A stretch of DNA of 64,000 nucleotides from Siphonodentalium dalli (GCA_032622095.1 CP136064.1:191135794-191199793), one strand, 5' to 3'; counted from the first letter of the stretch, positions 35,305 through 47,632 are shown. A program made the numbers and translations. Notes: a model not told the origin generated them from the letters alone.

Positions 35305-35564
35305 TTAACCCTTCCATGACTGGAGCTTCCTGAAATTTTTTGAAAACCCTGTGCCAATGCATTCTCTTATATATGTGATTCTCCTATAGGGAGCTTCACA
35401 TATATAAGAGAATACATTGGCCTAACAATATTGACCTTGAATGTAAGCCAGTGCATTCTCTTATAAATGTGAGGTTCCTTTGGTAGACTTGCATTTATAA
35501 GTGAATGCACTGGCGCAGGATCTTTAATGCTGCACCAGCGCAACTCCCATTGTGAAAGGGTTAA
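35305..35564 (+). repeat. Family B TTAA element
   Basis: TTAACCCTTCCATGACTGGAG to TGTGAAAGGGTTAA. It has both hairpins, the second with mutated arms (TTATAAATGTGAGG). Confidence 0.85.
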
Positions 35565-35679
35565 TGTTTTGCACTGACCTTTAGGCTCAGCTATTCTATA
35601 TGTTGAAATTTATGTAATCAACATGCTTTGAATGCTGTCATCTGGAATAAAAGATAGTATCCCCCCTGCTGTATTAATT

Positions 35680-35871
35680 TTAACCATTTAATGATGAGAG
35701 CTACACTGTGCAGCATTAAAGACCCATAGGGAGCCTCGCATATATAAGAGAATGCACTGGCTTACAATGTCAAGGTGAATATTGTTAGGCCAATGTATTC
35801 TCTTATATATGCAAGGCTCCATATGTGTAATTCGCAAAGAATCAGGAAGCTTCAATCATGGAAGGGTTCAA
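35680..35871 (-). repeat. Family B element, reverse and partial
   Basis: Reads in reverse: the GCAGCATTAAAGACCC part, one hairpin arm, the CAAGGTGAATATTGTTAGG linker and CAATCATGGAAGGGTTCAA. The first hairpin is cut in half. Confidence 0.75.
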
Positions 35872-36428
35872 GATGGTCCATCCCTTCCTAAGTTTTATAT
35901 AGTTTCCGCGGTATAAACTAATATATATGAATCGAAGACACCTGTCCGTAAATACTTTTATCAATTAATTATTTTTTATTTCGATTTTTCTGGTATAATA
36001 CATAGAACCTCTCATAACAGTCTTATGGGCTATTAATAGAATAGAAACTTCAGGCACATCCAGAGCATAGCAAGAGGGAGAACTCGATCTTGTTAGCACT
36101 CTCTATCGAGGCAAAATTGCATTTCGATCCAGATATTTTGCAGGAATAAGCCACCGTATTATGCCTTTATAGACAGATAATATACTCCATCTTCCGTTTT
36201 GTCTTTGTTTTATTCACAGAAGCTATCAGTAGTCTTGAAATGGGTTTTATAAAAATTATGTTCTTGTAATTGTGGCCTGGCAGAGATAAACCATCTTTAA
36301 ACAAATCTTGTCTATGAAATAGAACATAAATTTGTTTTTGCCCTAACCATTTCATTATCTTTCTTTTTTGTAATTAAGTTTTTGTGCTTTTCTGTTGAAG
36401 ATAATGTAAATAATATTCAATCTTCTAG
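35872..36428 (+). other. Intron 13 last part, nothing recognised
   Basis: AT-rich intron without identified repeats, ending in the exon 14 acceptor. Confidence 0.5.
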
Positions 36429-36599
36429 GCTGGTATTGCACCATCAATGCATCATCTAGCACTCCGACACCGCCAGAGGGTGATACCTGTCCAGTTGGAT
36501 TCTATTGTCCAGAAGGTTCCTATGCAGCAACACCCTGCTTTCCGGGAACATACTGTCAGACTGCAGGCCTCCCACTCCCAACTGGAAACTGCTCTGCTG
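36429..36599 (+). CDS. Exon 14 (unit 2): contains the shortened module
   Basis: 171 nt, phase 1-1, after CTTCTAG. It encodes WYCTINAS, CPVGFYCPEGS, CFPGTYCQTAGLPLPTGNC and SAG. The PGTY and the following YC share one tyrosine, so the normal CPxGTY...CxxCPGGxYC module has lost its middle. This matches exons 4-5 and exon 24. Confidence 0.88.
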
Positions 36600-37511
36600 G
36601 TAAGCATTATTGCTATAGGTTACACTGGTGTAAATATGGCTCGGTGCGACCTCCAATGGATGCGGGAGGAAAAAATAGGAGAGAATTAAACAGACACTGG
36701 GCCCTGATTGGTCCATAGCCTTGTGTGTTTTTAGCATAAACAAATACATCACACCTCTTCCCTATAAATTCCCATATGTAAACCCTTTGTTGTGAATTTT
36801 AATTTTGTGGTGTTGTATGAAAAATGATATTATTTTTTTTGTGTGGTGCTGACACTAATTACGAAAATACAATATTTAAAGGAGAATTCCCTACCTGTTG
36901 GATATGACTTTTTTACCAAAAAAAGTTACCGCCGATGTCAATCTTTCAGATTTAGGGAAAATTCTGGACCTGGTCATTATTTTGTAAACAGTTGACACTA
37001 AAACGTTTGCACTGAGACTTATGGAAAACATTTACACCATTGTAATCTATATCTTATATATTTTTTCAAATGTCTGTCTGTTCGGTATAGAAATTAAGTG
37101 GGAACCATCGGAGGGCTCCAAAGGGTCTGACACGAGTAACGTGTTACAAGGAAGATAATTTCTAAAGTGATACCGATGGCATTAGGACAGAAAAAGGGGG
37201 GGGGGGTGGGGCAATAAAATTGATAAAACAAATTTTTTGCCAATTATGTTTTATCTGTTGTTATTTATATTATTTTATATAGTACTTTGTTGAATAAATT
37301 TTAATTAATCAATAATGAGTTGGTTGTGCTTTGACAACAATGTCAATACATTCTGATCATAGTGCGATTTTCTATAAACCCAACACCTCTCTAAACCGAA
37401 CAGAAGGGCTAGTCTGAAGGGTGTTTGGTTTGGAGAGTATAGGATATTTCTCAATGATGATAGCCAGTCTCAGGTTTGATCAATCAATGTCATACTTCAG
37501 ATTTCAAGCAT
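36600..37511 (+). other. Intron 14 first part, nothing recognised
   Basis: Low-complexity patches only (an A5-G12 run near 37193). No RNA gene or clear TIR pair was found. Confidence 0.5.
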
Positions 37512-37835
37512 TTAACCTCTTCACTGCTAAATGACGTTATGACATTGTGTGCTGCGCTGTTATTGCCATTTTCCAGTGGAAAAATATAGCGAGAATATCA
37601 CAAGAATCATCATACTGACTCAGTTGAAAGGCTATTATCGTTCACTATTGTGGAACATCATACACTGTTTGAAACTTGAGATACAGTTATTCTGATATAC
37701 CAATCTCTGAGTAACAGTTATGAATAATGGCCTGCTGTTAGTATGCTGAAGAAGATCTGTACTACGGACCACATAGCACACAATGTGCACTTTTACGTCC
37801 ATACGTCCATTACGTCATAGCAGCAAAGAGGTTAA
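37512..37835. repeat. TTAA-bounded element H
   Basis: Left TTAACCTCTTCACTGCTAAA followed by TGACGT. Right TACGTCATAGCAGCAAAGAG then GTTAA. TIR of about 25 bp, non-coding. Confidence 0.75.
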
Positions 37836-38113
37836 CAGACTATAATATTAAGTATGAATCAAAGGATTATATCACTCAGAAGTAAGATGGCTATATTCAA
37901 TTTTCTTAACAAGTTCTGTTCAGCAACATATAATGCTCATAAAAATGTAGTTCAGGTATTTATGGACCTATTTCGATATCTGGAAAAATTCAAAAGTAAA
38001 CATTATAAGGTGTATATTGGACCACAAACTGCCATTGTGGCTTTAAATTAGAAATAATTTACTGGGAATCAAACTTTTTGCATTATTTTGTATGCATGAA
38101 CCTTCTTTTGCAG

Positions 38114-38396
38114 GCTACTATTGTACTCTTCAAGCAAACACATCAACTCCCACTGATGGAATCACCGGTGACATATGCCCCGAAGGTCACTACTGCCCGG
38201 GTGGTAGCTCTGATAAATCTCCATGTCCAATGGGATTCTATCTGGATGCCATGCAACAGACTGATGTCAGTGACTGTAAACTATGCACTGGTGGTCAGTA
38301 TTGTCCGAGCAGCGGCTTACCTCAGCCAGCCGGTAACTGTTCTGCTGGATTCTATTGTCCAGGTGGACAGAACACTTCAATGCCAGATTATTTCAG
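38114..38396 (+). CDS. Exon 15 (unit 2): GDICP modules
   Basis: 283 nt, phase 1 to 2, after TTTGCAG. It encodes YYCTLQANTSTPTDG, TGDICPEGHYCPGGS, CPMGFYLD, CKLCTGGQYC, GNCSAGFYCPGG and DYFR, with the Arg codon split AG|G. It is close to exon 5 of unit 1 (TSTDGTTGDICP). Sequons are NTS twice and NCS. Confidence 0.9.
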
Positions 38397-38459
38397 GTAT
38401 ACTATTATCAGAAGTGACTCTTCAAAATTTTAATCTTTTTTGCAGTTTTAAATAATATT

Positions 38460-38722
38460 AATAACCCTTCCTTGACTGGAGCTTCCTGAAATTTGGCGAA
38501 AACCCTGTGCCAATGCATTCTCTTTTATATACGAGTCTCCCATAGGGTGCCTCACATACATAAGAGAATGCATTGGCCAAATTTTGTTTACATTGACCTT
38601 GTAAGCCAGTGCATTGTCTTATATATGCGAGGCTCCCTATGGGAGGCTCGCATATATAAGAGAATGCACTGGCACATGATTTTAATGCTGCACTAGCACA
38701 GCTCCCATCATGAAATGGATAT
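38460..38722 (+). repeat. Family B TTAA element
   Basis: Starts TTAATAACCCTTCCTTGACTG and ends CCATCATGAAATGGATA. Both hairpins are present, the second near-perfect. It begins about 60 bp after the exon 15 donor. Confidence 0.8.
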
Positions 38723-39245
38723 ACATCAATATGAAGATGGGAAACAGTCTTTTATATATGCGCTTGTGTGTGGATTGAAACTAAACATTTCAGTTATGTC
38801 TTTGAAAAGCACCATCTTAAATGCAAGGTAAACTATCATTACCAAAGTAAATTTTCATCAAAATATCAACAAAATTGGCTTAAATTCTTCACCATATGCA
38901 TGTTTTGTTATTCCCAGTCCTCAATTCTTATATGAAACTTGAAATGACCCATATGCATTTAATGAAATTGCTATAACCGTTTGGTGATGATATTGAACCA
39001 GTTTAAGCCGGATTTATTAACTTGTCATATAAAAATAGAATTCTGTTGGCCTTACTTTGTGTTGTGAAGCTCGATATATAAAATTCATTGCTATGGACAC
39101 TAACAATGAGGAATTCATAATAATTTTATTCATGAAATGAATGAGAAAGTATAATGTTTGGCTTTGAGTATGGCACACTTTACATTGTTATATCTTTTGT
39201 AATATGAGTGCTCAGGACTCACATATATCGATTTGTTGTTTCCAG
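38723..39245 (+). other. Intron 15 rest, nothing recognised
   Basis: AT-rich intron up to the exon 16 acceptor. Confidence 0.5.
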
Positions 39246-39496
39246 GTGTCCCATTGGCCACTTTTGCATAGCTGGATCTCACGAACCAATCAGATGCGAG
39301 AATGGAACCTACCAAGATGAAACTAGCCAATCAGATTGCAAAGTTTGTCCAGCTGGTTACTTTTGCGACAACACGGTGTCCATCGTCATCCTGGATAATT
39401 CCACTACAGTCTGTCCAATGGGATATTACTGTACAGAAGGCACTCGATACAGCAATGAGTATCCATGTCCTATGGGGACTTTCAACAATCTAACAG
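39246..39496 (+). CDS. Exon 16 (unit 2): QSDCK-type module
   Basis: 251 nt, phase 2 to 1, after GTTTCCAG. It encodes CPIGHFCIAGS, NGTYQDETSQSDCK, CPAGYFCDN, CPMGYYCTEGT, RYSNEYPCPMGTFNN and LTG. It corresponds to exon 6 plus the start of exon 7, with the intron between those two absent. Sequons are NGT, NST and NLT. Confidence 0.9.
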
Positions 39497-39568
39497 GTAG
39501 GACTGATGCTTACTATCTCTTCTATTTCAACTGGAAAGAGTCTGGTTGAACATTTTGCAGGATGCAAT

Positions 39569-39994
39569 TAGGGCTGCCACGATTCATTGCGATTATGATG
39601 CATCGCATCTTAAAGTTCACGATACATTGCATCATATTGGCAGGGTGCAATGCGATGCAAAACAATTCATGTATGCAGAGTTATCAATAGTCAGAGATCC
39701 AAACTTTTCCACTCAAAACTTCCCATCTGGGCAGATCTGGGGACTGTATTTAGCTATTATAATCTACTTCTAATACCTGGCCATGCATTTTGGTCATTTT
39801 AGTTAGGTCTTGTAATTTACTTCAATGAATATGCTGAGGTGAACACTGATGAGAATATACATACTAAAAATGATTAAGTGGTTCATCTAGTTTTTACAGC
39901 CATCAGTTGCCAAACATTTGCATAATGATGTGCATCACATCACGATAGTAAAATCGCGATTCGCATCGTGAAGGTTTGAATCGTGGCAGCCCTA
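39569..39994. mobile_element. hAT-type MITE with perfect 8-bp target duplication
   Basis: TIRs TAGGGCTGCCACGATTC and GAATCGTGGCAGCCCTA. The flanks are GATGCAAT at 39561-39568 and GATGCAAT at 39995-40002. An 8-bp duplication and a TAGGGCTGC-type end are characteristic of hAT elements. The 426-bp interior is non-coding, with repeated GATGC/GCATC words, so it is non-autonomous. Confidence 0.88.
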
Positions 39995-40002
39995 GATGCA
40001 AT

Positions 40003-40566
40003 GCAGGGACCAGCCTAGAACTGATTTCAGGACAAAACGGCTTCTCCCTGTCTCAAAAAATATGGTGAAGTGTCGTCTAGGGCCATGTGTAATTATGCAT
40101 GTTATAAAACTGAAGTTGATCTGTTGCAATAACACATCAAAAACAAGAAGGATATAAATTTAAATTAAATGGTTGAAAAATGATATCTGAGTGGTCTTAT
40201 GTAGATCGGCACTTTCATTTCAGCTTGATGGGTGATGATTTAGTTTCTGGCCAAAAATCCAAACTCATTGGAAACATTGACTCATTTTAAAATAAATTAT
40301 CTTGGAATCAAAACCATGGAAGAGATTTTGAAACCTGAATTAGTGTTCAATGGTTTTATTGGGGCGTATTGAAAATGGAATGGCACAAATGGATCAATAA
40401 ATTTATATTTACGGTATATTATTTCGTATAGTCTGATTTACAACTCCAAATTTTGTTTCGAGGTTTTGCTGTTTGAGAATATGTTTGTCTCGATCCTTCA
40501 CTGATATGGAATAATTATCTTTTACTGGAACTTTACACATATTTCTACTGATATATTTATTTGCAG
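40003..40566 (+). other. Intron 16 rest, nothing recognised
   Basis: AT-rich sequence with no identified repeat. Confidence 0.5.
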
Positions 40567-40704
40567 GAATCCAGGATTCCAGCCATTGTACACCATGCTT
40601 GGGCAGATATTACTGCCCCCTACCAGGGATGATAACTCCTGTAGACTACTGCTTTGCTGGCTTCTACTGTAAACAGGGTGCAACAACGGCCACACCAAAT
40701 CAAG
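40567..40704 (+). CDS. Exon 17 (unit 2): GCC2/GCC3 module
   Basis: 138 nt, phase 1-1, after TTGCAG. It encodes HCTPCLGRYYC, a short spacer, FAGFYCKQGATTATP and NQG. It is the counterpart of the middle of exon 7 (GYYCKR). No sequon is seen. Confidence 0.9.
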
Positions 40705-40984
40705 GTGAGATGTACACTTGTTAGAGTAGTGATATCCATAAACAAGTTTCTCTGTTGGAAAGTTGGCAGTATATACAGTGTTGTACATAAGAGGATTGCA
40801 AGTATTGGTTTATTTTGCAGGAACAAATAGTATTAACCCTTTATCTAATACACATGTGGCCAACATAATCCCCATTATCTAGAGCAGCAAGATTTTTGCA
40901 TAGAAAACAGCATTTGATTTTCTATGAGTTGCGTTGTTTATCTTGATGTAAATTAAAAGACTTATTTTATATAAAAAAAGGGCA

Positions 40985-41290
40985 TGTGCGGTAAGTTGTT
41001 GTCCCCGAACATTTCAAAGAAGTATTCCCCCGTCCATCCATCTGTCCCATTCCTTGTCCGGATGTTAACTTGAGCAATATTAAACATAATTTCTTGATAT
41101 TAGGTACATGGTTCCCATATGAGAAGATGCAGGCCAAGTTCAAATTTGGTAATGGTTCAATGGATTTTGAAGGAGTTATGACTCTTTTTCAACTTAGAAA
41201 TCACTGTTTTTGTGTTGTCCTGATGGTAAATTGAGCAATATTCAACATAATGGGGGTTATGGGGTTTGCGACCTTTTATTTATTTAATTT
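40985..41290 (+). repeat. Short relative of the ~170-bp-repeat elements
   Basis: Two units starting TTGTCCGGATGTTAACTTGA and TTGTCCTGATGGTAAATTGA about 160 bp apart, with AAGGAGTTATGACTC between them and a GTCCATCCATCTGTCC head. Confidence 0.65.
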
Positions 41291-41639
41291 TGCAACAGTC
41301 TCCGCAGGCAGAACAACAAAAATGGACAAGTTAACAACATCTTTCAAAGTTTTGTTTGGTGATAATATCACACAAAAATAAAATAAAAAGTTAAAAATTA
41401 ACTTAATGATTGAAGTTGGTGGTGTAGAAAAGGATATGCTTGGCTCAGTTCATTTTTTATGACATTATATAATTGGAACAATATTTGAAATGAACTTGAT
41501 CTCACTATGATCTTTTCAGGCCCTGGCTTGTCATGATAAAGAAAGGAAAATCACTCTTGTGACAGCTTACATTGAAAATGCTATTATTCAAGATATAATA
41601 TTGATTCCACATTGTACAACACTTTATTATTATTTACAG

Positions 41640-41829
41640 GTTTAGATGCTAACATTTGTCCCGAGGGTTTCTACTGTCCAATCGGGACTGACAGCCCTGA
41701 AGGCTGTCTGCGAGGAACATTCGGTAACATCACTGGGCTAGGACGAGAAGATGAATGTATAACGTGCCTGGCTGGATCATACTGTGAGCAGCCTCAGCTT
41801 GTGGAACCTTCAGGTCTATGTGATGAAGG
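41640..41829 (+). CDS. Exon 18 (unit 2): DANICP module
   Basis: 190 nt, phase 1 to 2, after ATTTACAG. It encodes LDANICPEGFYCPIGT, GTFGNITGL, CITCLAGSYC and GLCDEG. The donor falls in GGGTGAG; placing the cut at GG|GTGAGA keeps the frame with exon 19. It corresponds to the end of exon 7 plus exon 8. Confidence 0.88.
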
Positions 41830-42540
41830 GTGAGACTAGTTTATTCACAATACACATTCATTAGGAAGATTTTATTCAATCTATTTATCAGTAACAACAA
41901 TTGTTCCATAGCAGCCATCTTTGTGTGAAATCAAATTCAGTTTTCCTTTTGGAACCGAATAAAAAAATAATGAGAATGTCTAGTGTTAAACTTCTTTATT
42001 CCTTATTGGAATCCATGTCCCTGCTGTGATCTAGTTTGTTTGAAGATGGAATTTCATGGTTGACAAGGCTGGAAGTGAAGGAAAATTTCTTATGTCCTAT
42101 TTCCCCAGCCATTTGAAGCTGCCCTATAACCATTAATGGGGTAAGAATGGAAAACTGAGACAAATGTGCGATATGGCAATTCTTTAATAGGAACTACTGA
42201 CCATAATAAATACCACATTATATGTTAAACAATTACTGGGTAGTGGCGCTAACCTAAAATAGCCACTGCTGCGTGGGTGTACCATGCCACACATGATACA
42301 ACATAGGTCCCAAATGGCAAAGCCAAGCAAAAAGCATACCCATCAGTCACTGGCAGGGCGGAGTGTCCCTTGAGGACATGGACAAAGGGGTGGGAGGGTG
42401 GGAAAAACCAAGACATGACCGGCTGAAACAGCTAACGCTAAATGAATAGAAGTTTCAGTCATGCTTGCACGAAGACGTCTAATCAAGCTAGATTGCCTGC
42501 ACTCCCCGCGCGGTTGGAGAGTTTACTTGACCTATAACCA
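41830..42540 (+). other. Intron 18 first part, nothing recognised
   Basis: Ordinary intron with a GC-richer patch near 42240-42400. No gene, RNA or TIR is seen. Confidence 0.45.
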
Positions 42541-43149
42541 CTGTTTGTTGAACTTATTATCTAAACATTTCCCACCAATTAATAGAAATCCATCAGCACT
42601 TGCATTATCTTTTTGTCTGTCTGTTGTCTGCTTTTATTACCTATCCCTCCTAATGAATAATACATTACTCCAATGCATACATTTATAAATGAATGAAGAA
42701 ATCATTGAAAATGAGGCTGCTACTCTTGCATATGCACACTCGGTGTTATGTGGAGTTCGTCAATAGATTGTATTTCAACTGCCATTGGACACAATCTGCA
42801 TCACACCTTATGGACTATTGTAGTATGTTCGTACTCTGTTGGTGGCAGATAGATCTAAACATGTCCAATGATGGAACATCATGATCCTTTCCAAAGTCTA
42901 TCCCAACTGATGTTATCCCTTTCTTTACTAAATGGATTCTCCCATGAGTTATAAAAGTATACATTGGAATGTTCTATTATTCATCTGGAGGTGTGTTTGG
43001 AAAATGTAAGCAGACATTAAAATGATGCTGGGGTTCTTATTGATTGTGGGAAATGCTCAGATAATAAGTTCAACAAAGTTTTGAACTTATTATCTGAATA
43101 TTTCCTAATGGAACTACTTGTTAATAAGTATTTAGTAAAGAAAGGATTA
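42541..43149 (+). repeat. Family A: partial copy (42541-42680) and full copy (42912-43149)
   Basis: The first is an arm only (GTTGAACTTATTATCTAAAC..., ending near CCAATGCATAC). The second runs from CCCTTTCTTTACTAAATGG to TTTAGTAAAGAAAGGATTA with the central AAGTTCAACAAAGTTTTGAA hairpin. It lies 70 bp upstream of exon 19. Confidence 0.7.
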
Positions 43150-43219
43150 TGCTAGTAAAGACAAGGGGGGAAACTTAGTTTTCACAATTTTTCGTTATTT
43201 GTATTAAAAAAATTTGCAG

Positions 43220-43401
43220 GTATTATTGCACACCAGGATCGAACAATTCTCGACAGATAATTTGTCCGGCAGGGAGCTACTGCCCCATTGGATCTGGACT
43301 TCCCATGCCTTGCGCCGCTGGAACTTACAGTAACACTCAAGGGCTGACAAACTCATCTCAATGTACATCCTGCGATGCTGGAAAATATTGCAACAATACT
43401 G
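43220..43401 (+). CDS. Exon 19 (unit 2): GCC2/GCC3 modules
   Basis: 182 nt, phase 2 to 1, after TTTGCAG. It encodes YYCTPGS, CPAGSYCPIGS, CAAGTYSNTQGLTNSSQC and CDAGKYC. It parallels exon 9 plus the start of exon 10. Sequons include NNS, NSS and NNT. Confidence 0.9.
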
Positions 43402-43565
43402 GTATGTTCAGTCTGTTCACTGAATGTTGAATTTTACCAATATTTGATCATCTTTTCAATAAGCAAATTGATTCATAGTGTTTTGATATGATTTCAATTT
43501 GGGTAAAAAAATATTATTTCCTGCCATTGTGACACAAAGCTAGGGATTAAATTCACCGTCATGAA

Positions 43566-44290
43566 CCTTTTCTATACTAAATACTCATTGACGAGTACCT
43601 ATCCCTTAGGAAATGTTCAGATAATAAGTTCAACAACCAACCTATGACTTATTATCTGAACATTTCCCTCCAATAAATATGACTCCATCTGTACTTTTTT
43701 TTATCTGTCGTCTGCATATTTATCCTGAATGAAAACCCCTCCAAATGAATAATTCCAATGACTGTATACACCTGTCAGTAAGTCCTGCCCTGAGGATAAT
43801 AAGCCCAGTCTATGTTTTGCTCCCAACACAATCATGGGGTGGTCCTCAAAGATAAGCCCACCCTCATTTTTAGAACTTGGATGGCAAGTATATATTGATG
43901 TGAGGTTACAGAGAATCAAGATGACAAAAATTCATGCACATATCCGCATATACATTAAAGAAATATGCTCTCTTTAGCTACAATATATATTGAAATATGA
44001 CACAATAAAATAAAAAGAATGCAAAAAAGTTATATTTGTTGTTTTGGCCATACAAATTATTTTCATTAAATAAAATAATATACATTCATGATTTATATAA
44101 AACACGACATTAGATCAGCACTATGAATGCAAACTGAGATTTTGCATGAGGGGGTCCTCGAAGGTAAGCCCAGTCTCAAGTTTTGTGTAATAAAATTCAC
44201 AGGCCCCCCCCCCCCTGTGCTTACTGGCGGGTGTAAACAATATACTTTCATAACTGGATGGGAGAATTAAGTTAGGATAGAAAGGGTTAA
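43566..44290. repeat. Family A element split by a 470-bp insertion
   Basis: The outer parts (CTTTTCTATACTAAATACTC at the left, AGGATAGAAAGGGTTAA at the right) are family A. The insertion at about 43767-44235 has TIRs TACACCTGTCAGTAAG and CTTACTGGCGGGTGTA, with inner copies of GTGGTCCTCAAAGATAAGCC / GGTCCTCGAAGGTAAGCC. Confidence 0.7.
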
Positions 44291-44632
44291 ATCAGCTAAT
44301 CAACTATATGTTTACCACTTTTATAAAGTATTGCTCATCAAGATGAATCAAACTCATCTGGAAATCTGTCAGTCCAACCAAACAAATCAATCAGACCCGA
44401 ATGTAATTAATGTGCTTGAATTATTAAAAATCTCTCAAAATACCAAGTGGATTTAAATGGGCCAATTCTCTCTCATAGCAGTTTATTTTACTATTTATGT
44501 CTCTCATATGACATATGTTGAAAATAAAGAGGATGTTTTCTCTAGCCATGTCTTTATTTGAAAAACTTAAAAAGTTACTTGTAATGAATTATGATAGAGG
44601 TATAAATTTCCTTTTGAATTGTATCTTTGCAG

Positions 44633-44857
44633 GATTACTGGCACCCTCTGATGACTGTGATGGTGGATTCTATTGTCCGGGAGGGAACTCAGTAGCCAAC
44701 CCCACTGACACGCCCTGCAATATTGGTCTACATTGTCCGAATGGAAGCGGACTGCCTGTCCCATGCATGCCAGGGACATTCACAAACTTCACTCAAGCGG
44801 ACTCTTGTTTGACATGCCCAGCTGGCTTCTACTGTGTGCCTGAGGAAGTCATTGCAG
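44633..44857 (+). CDS. Exon 20 (unit 2/3 boundary)
   Basis: 225 nt, phase 1-1, after TTTGCAG. It encodes GGFYCPGGNS, IGLHCPNGSGLPVPC, PGTFTNFTQ, CLTCPAGFYC and a VPEEVIAG tail. Unit 3 starts at the Cys codon at 44656. It is the closest relative of exon 1. Sequons are NGS and NFT. Confidence 0.9.
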
Positions 44858-44915
44858 GTAGGCATAGATAGTATGCTGAATTACGGATCTCATTTAATTG
44901 CTTTCAACAATTACA

Positions 44916-45081
44916 GTGATGCCCGAACTATATGACCCTTTAACCACTGCAGAATTATGGGTAATTTTTCAGGATTTAGCTTTCCGATGAATGACAACAA
45001 GCCATATCTCCGACTGTATCCTGAGAAATTTCCCATAATTCTGCTGTGATTTAGGGGTTGATTATTTAGGACATTACTGTA
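44916..45081 (+). repeat. Family C palindromic MITE, diverged
   Basis: CAGTGATGCCCGAACTATAT to TTAGGACATTACTGTA. The hairpin loop is reduced but the TTTCAGGATTTAG arm is recognisable. Confidence 0.75.
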
Positions 45082-46168
45082 GAACATCTAATCGACATAA
45101 CATTGACAGGACATAAGAAAATCAGGAAAAGTCTTGTTTTCTACATCAAAAGGTGATGTAACAATGAGATTTTAATATTAAGGGAAATAGCAATTACTCT
45201 TTTATGATTCAGATCAAAGCGATATACATATTGTTCTAAATTAACTTTAAGCCTAGCATTCAGTCATGTTTGCTGAATTTCTGGGACTAGATAAAAAAAG
45301 GTTTCTAAATATTTATTAATTCTGAAACAGACATTGATCACTCTGGTAATTTTAAAGCTAATTGCATGCTCGGTGAATTTCCTACACTGAGCAATAGTGA
45401 GTCTTTTTGTTATTTTCTCCTATTGGGGAAATATGAAATTAGATAGTATTCAGTCCAAAACCAGATTCCATGTACTTGATCGCAGTGGTTTGAGAGATAT
45501 TTGTTATAGTGACAGTATGTCATGATATTCTGCTCCATGCTTTTTGTTATCCAACTGTGATACAGATCGACACCTGACTTTATAATATATTATTTCACAT
45601 CACCCAGAAATGGCACCTTCTGATTGGTTGATAGCTGTGTCCTATATGGTGTAGTGTTGTTCTAAATTTAGCACACTACTATACCAAACTCGCATGGAAA
45701 AAGCAATGAACAGAGGCAACAATCTCAAGAACATATATTCAGGAATGTGTCCACCAATTTACTAAGGCGTTCACAAATGAAATTAAAACCTTTCTGTGAA
45801 CATTTTTTCACAGGAACGACGTCAACTTGCAAAGTGGCAACATTCGGTTGAATTCACCCTGTGGTACAGTTTCATGCATTCAAAACAAAACCTGAATACT
45901 GCACGTTTCGGTTTATTGAACTAGATTTAAACACATTCTTGCAACGACTATGTTTATCTTAAATTGTTTTATCAGTAAGTAGATAATCATATTGTTCTCA
46001 GTAAAACTAGTTGTACGTGATTTCATTTAATGTCTTATGAAGGGATTTTGAACAGTTAAGCAGTTGGTGTTGGTAGGATATACAGTTACATGTATGTAGT
46101 ATGCATGCTACAAGTTCAAATTGTTCAGTGAAATATATTAATAGAGCATGTCTTGTCATTGACTACTT
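45082..46168 (+). other. Intron 20 first part, nothing recognised
   Basis: AT-rich sequence with no identified repeat. Confidence 0.5.
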
Positions 46169-47632
46169 AATAAATAGAGCATGGCTTGGAGTGAAATACG
46201 CTGATATAGTGCATAGTGAGGTTGTGTAGTTCACGACGCGAAGCGGAGTGAACTACACAACCGCACTATGCACTATATCGGCGTATTTCACGACAAGTCA
46301 TGCTCTAATTATTATATTGTATCGAACAAATGCAGAAATTAAAGGCAAACCAGTGGGCAAACACCATTTTTTTTAAAAGAAAAAAAAATAATATGTAAAA
46401 AAAAAAAAAAAAAAAAATTAAATTCCTCTTTGTTCAGGTTTGTTTGTTTTTTTTTTTTTTAATTAATTCTTTGTAATTTTTTTTTTTTCAATGTTTGTTT
46501 TCCTGTTTTAAAAACAACTTTGGCTGCCTGTTTGTTGTTTTTTTTGTTGTTTTTTTTATTATTTTTATTTGTTGTAAATGTTTATTTATTGTTTGTTTAT
46601 TTTTCATGTTTGTTTTCCTGTTTTAAAAAAAACTTGTTTTTTTTAAATTCCCCTTTGTTCAGGTTTGTTTGTTTTTTTAAATTAATTTTTTTGTTGTAAT
46701 TTTTTTTTTTGGTGACCAGTGACCAAACTCAAGAACATTTAGACCAATGTCAACACATTTCAACCACTTACCCACTCTTAATTGGTGCCCGGACGAATGA
46801 AGAATGTATTAAATTTGGTCATTTATTAGTATAAGTCGCTCTTGTACACGGAACTATCAGAATAATTGAGCCGCGAAATTATTGATTATTTTCGAACCGA
46901 GCGGTCACGTGACTCTGATCGGAAGCAAAGAATTTACGGCTACAAAAAAAAGTGTACCCAACTCCGGAAACATGAACGTATGATTGGTGTTATTGGGCCA
47001 TGAAAATCTGCAGTAGCGTGTTTTTTCAACGCTTAGTATATACAGCATAGGGGTATTATTTATTTACAAGAGACAGCTAAAACAAGCTGTAATCGGCAAA
47101 TTGTATTCTCGGTTCATTTTATTAGTTGTTCGGAAACGGCAACCGATCACACGTTTTAGTGTTACCGGTATAGGAATGGGGTATCGCGAACTTAGGAAAC
47201 GCAACGGGACTCCAGAGAAAACCTTTGTAATTTTGATTTAGCAGTAGGAAACTACTATTTTCAACTTTTACTAAGTTCAGACAATTGATTTTCGCCTTAC
47301 TGAAGCTTTAATTTGGATCAGCGGCGAAATAACAAGTAGTTTCAGAACAAAGTTTGATGTAGTGTTCGTTACTATTTTTAGTAGTCAAAACTACATATGC
47401 ATAGTGCACAATGGGAGAGACTTGAAGGCGTAGTATACAACTACGACTAATAGAGTCGAGTAGCCAACCAATCGGAAAGCTTGATTTCAATAACAAAGTC
47501 ACGTGAGATACAATATATGGGTATAGTGCCCAGTGGGGTGTGTATAGTTTACTCTGCTTCGTGTCGTGAACTGTACACACCCCACTGGGCACTATACTTG
47601 TGTGGTCAACTCCAAACCATGCTCTATTTATT
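46169..47632. mobile_element. 1.46 kb element Q with twin hairpins
   Basis: TIRs AATAAATAGAGCATGG and CCATGCTCTATTTATT, extended inward by CTTGGAGT / ACTCCAAA. Just inside each end is a long hairpin: at 46190-46300 around GTGTAGTTCACGACGCGAAG, and at 47510-47600 around CTGCTTCGTGTCGTGAACTG. The interior has a T-rich low-complexity tract (46365-46715) and no ORF of note. Confidence 0.75.
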
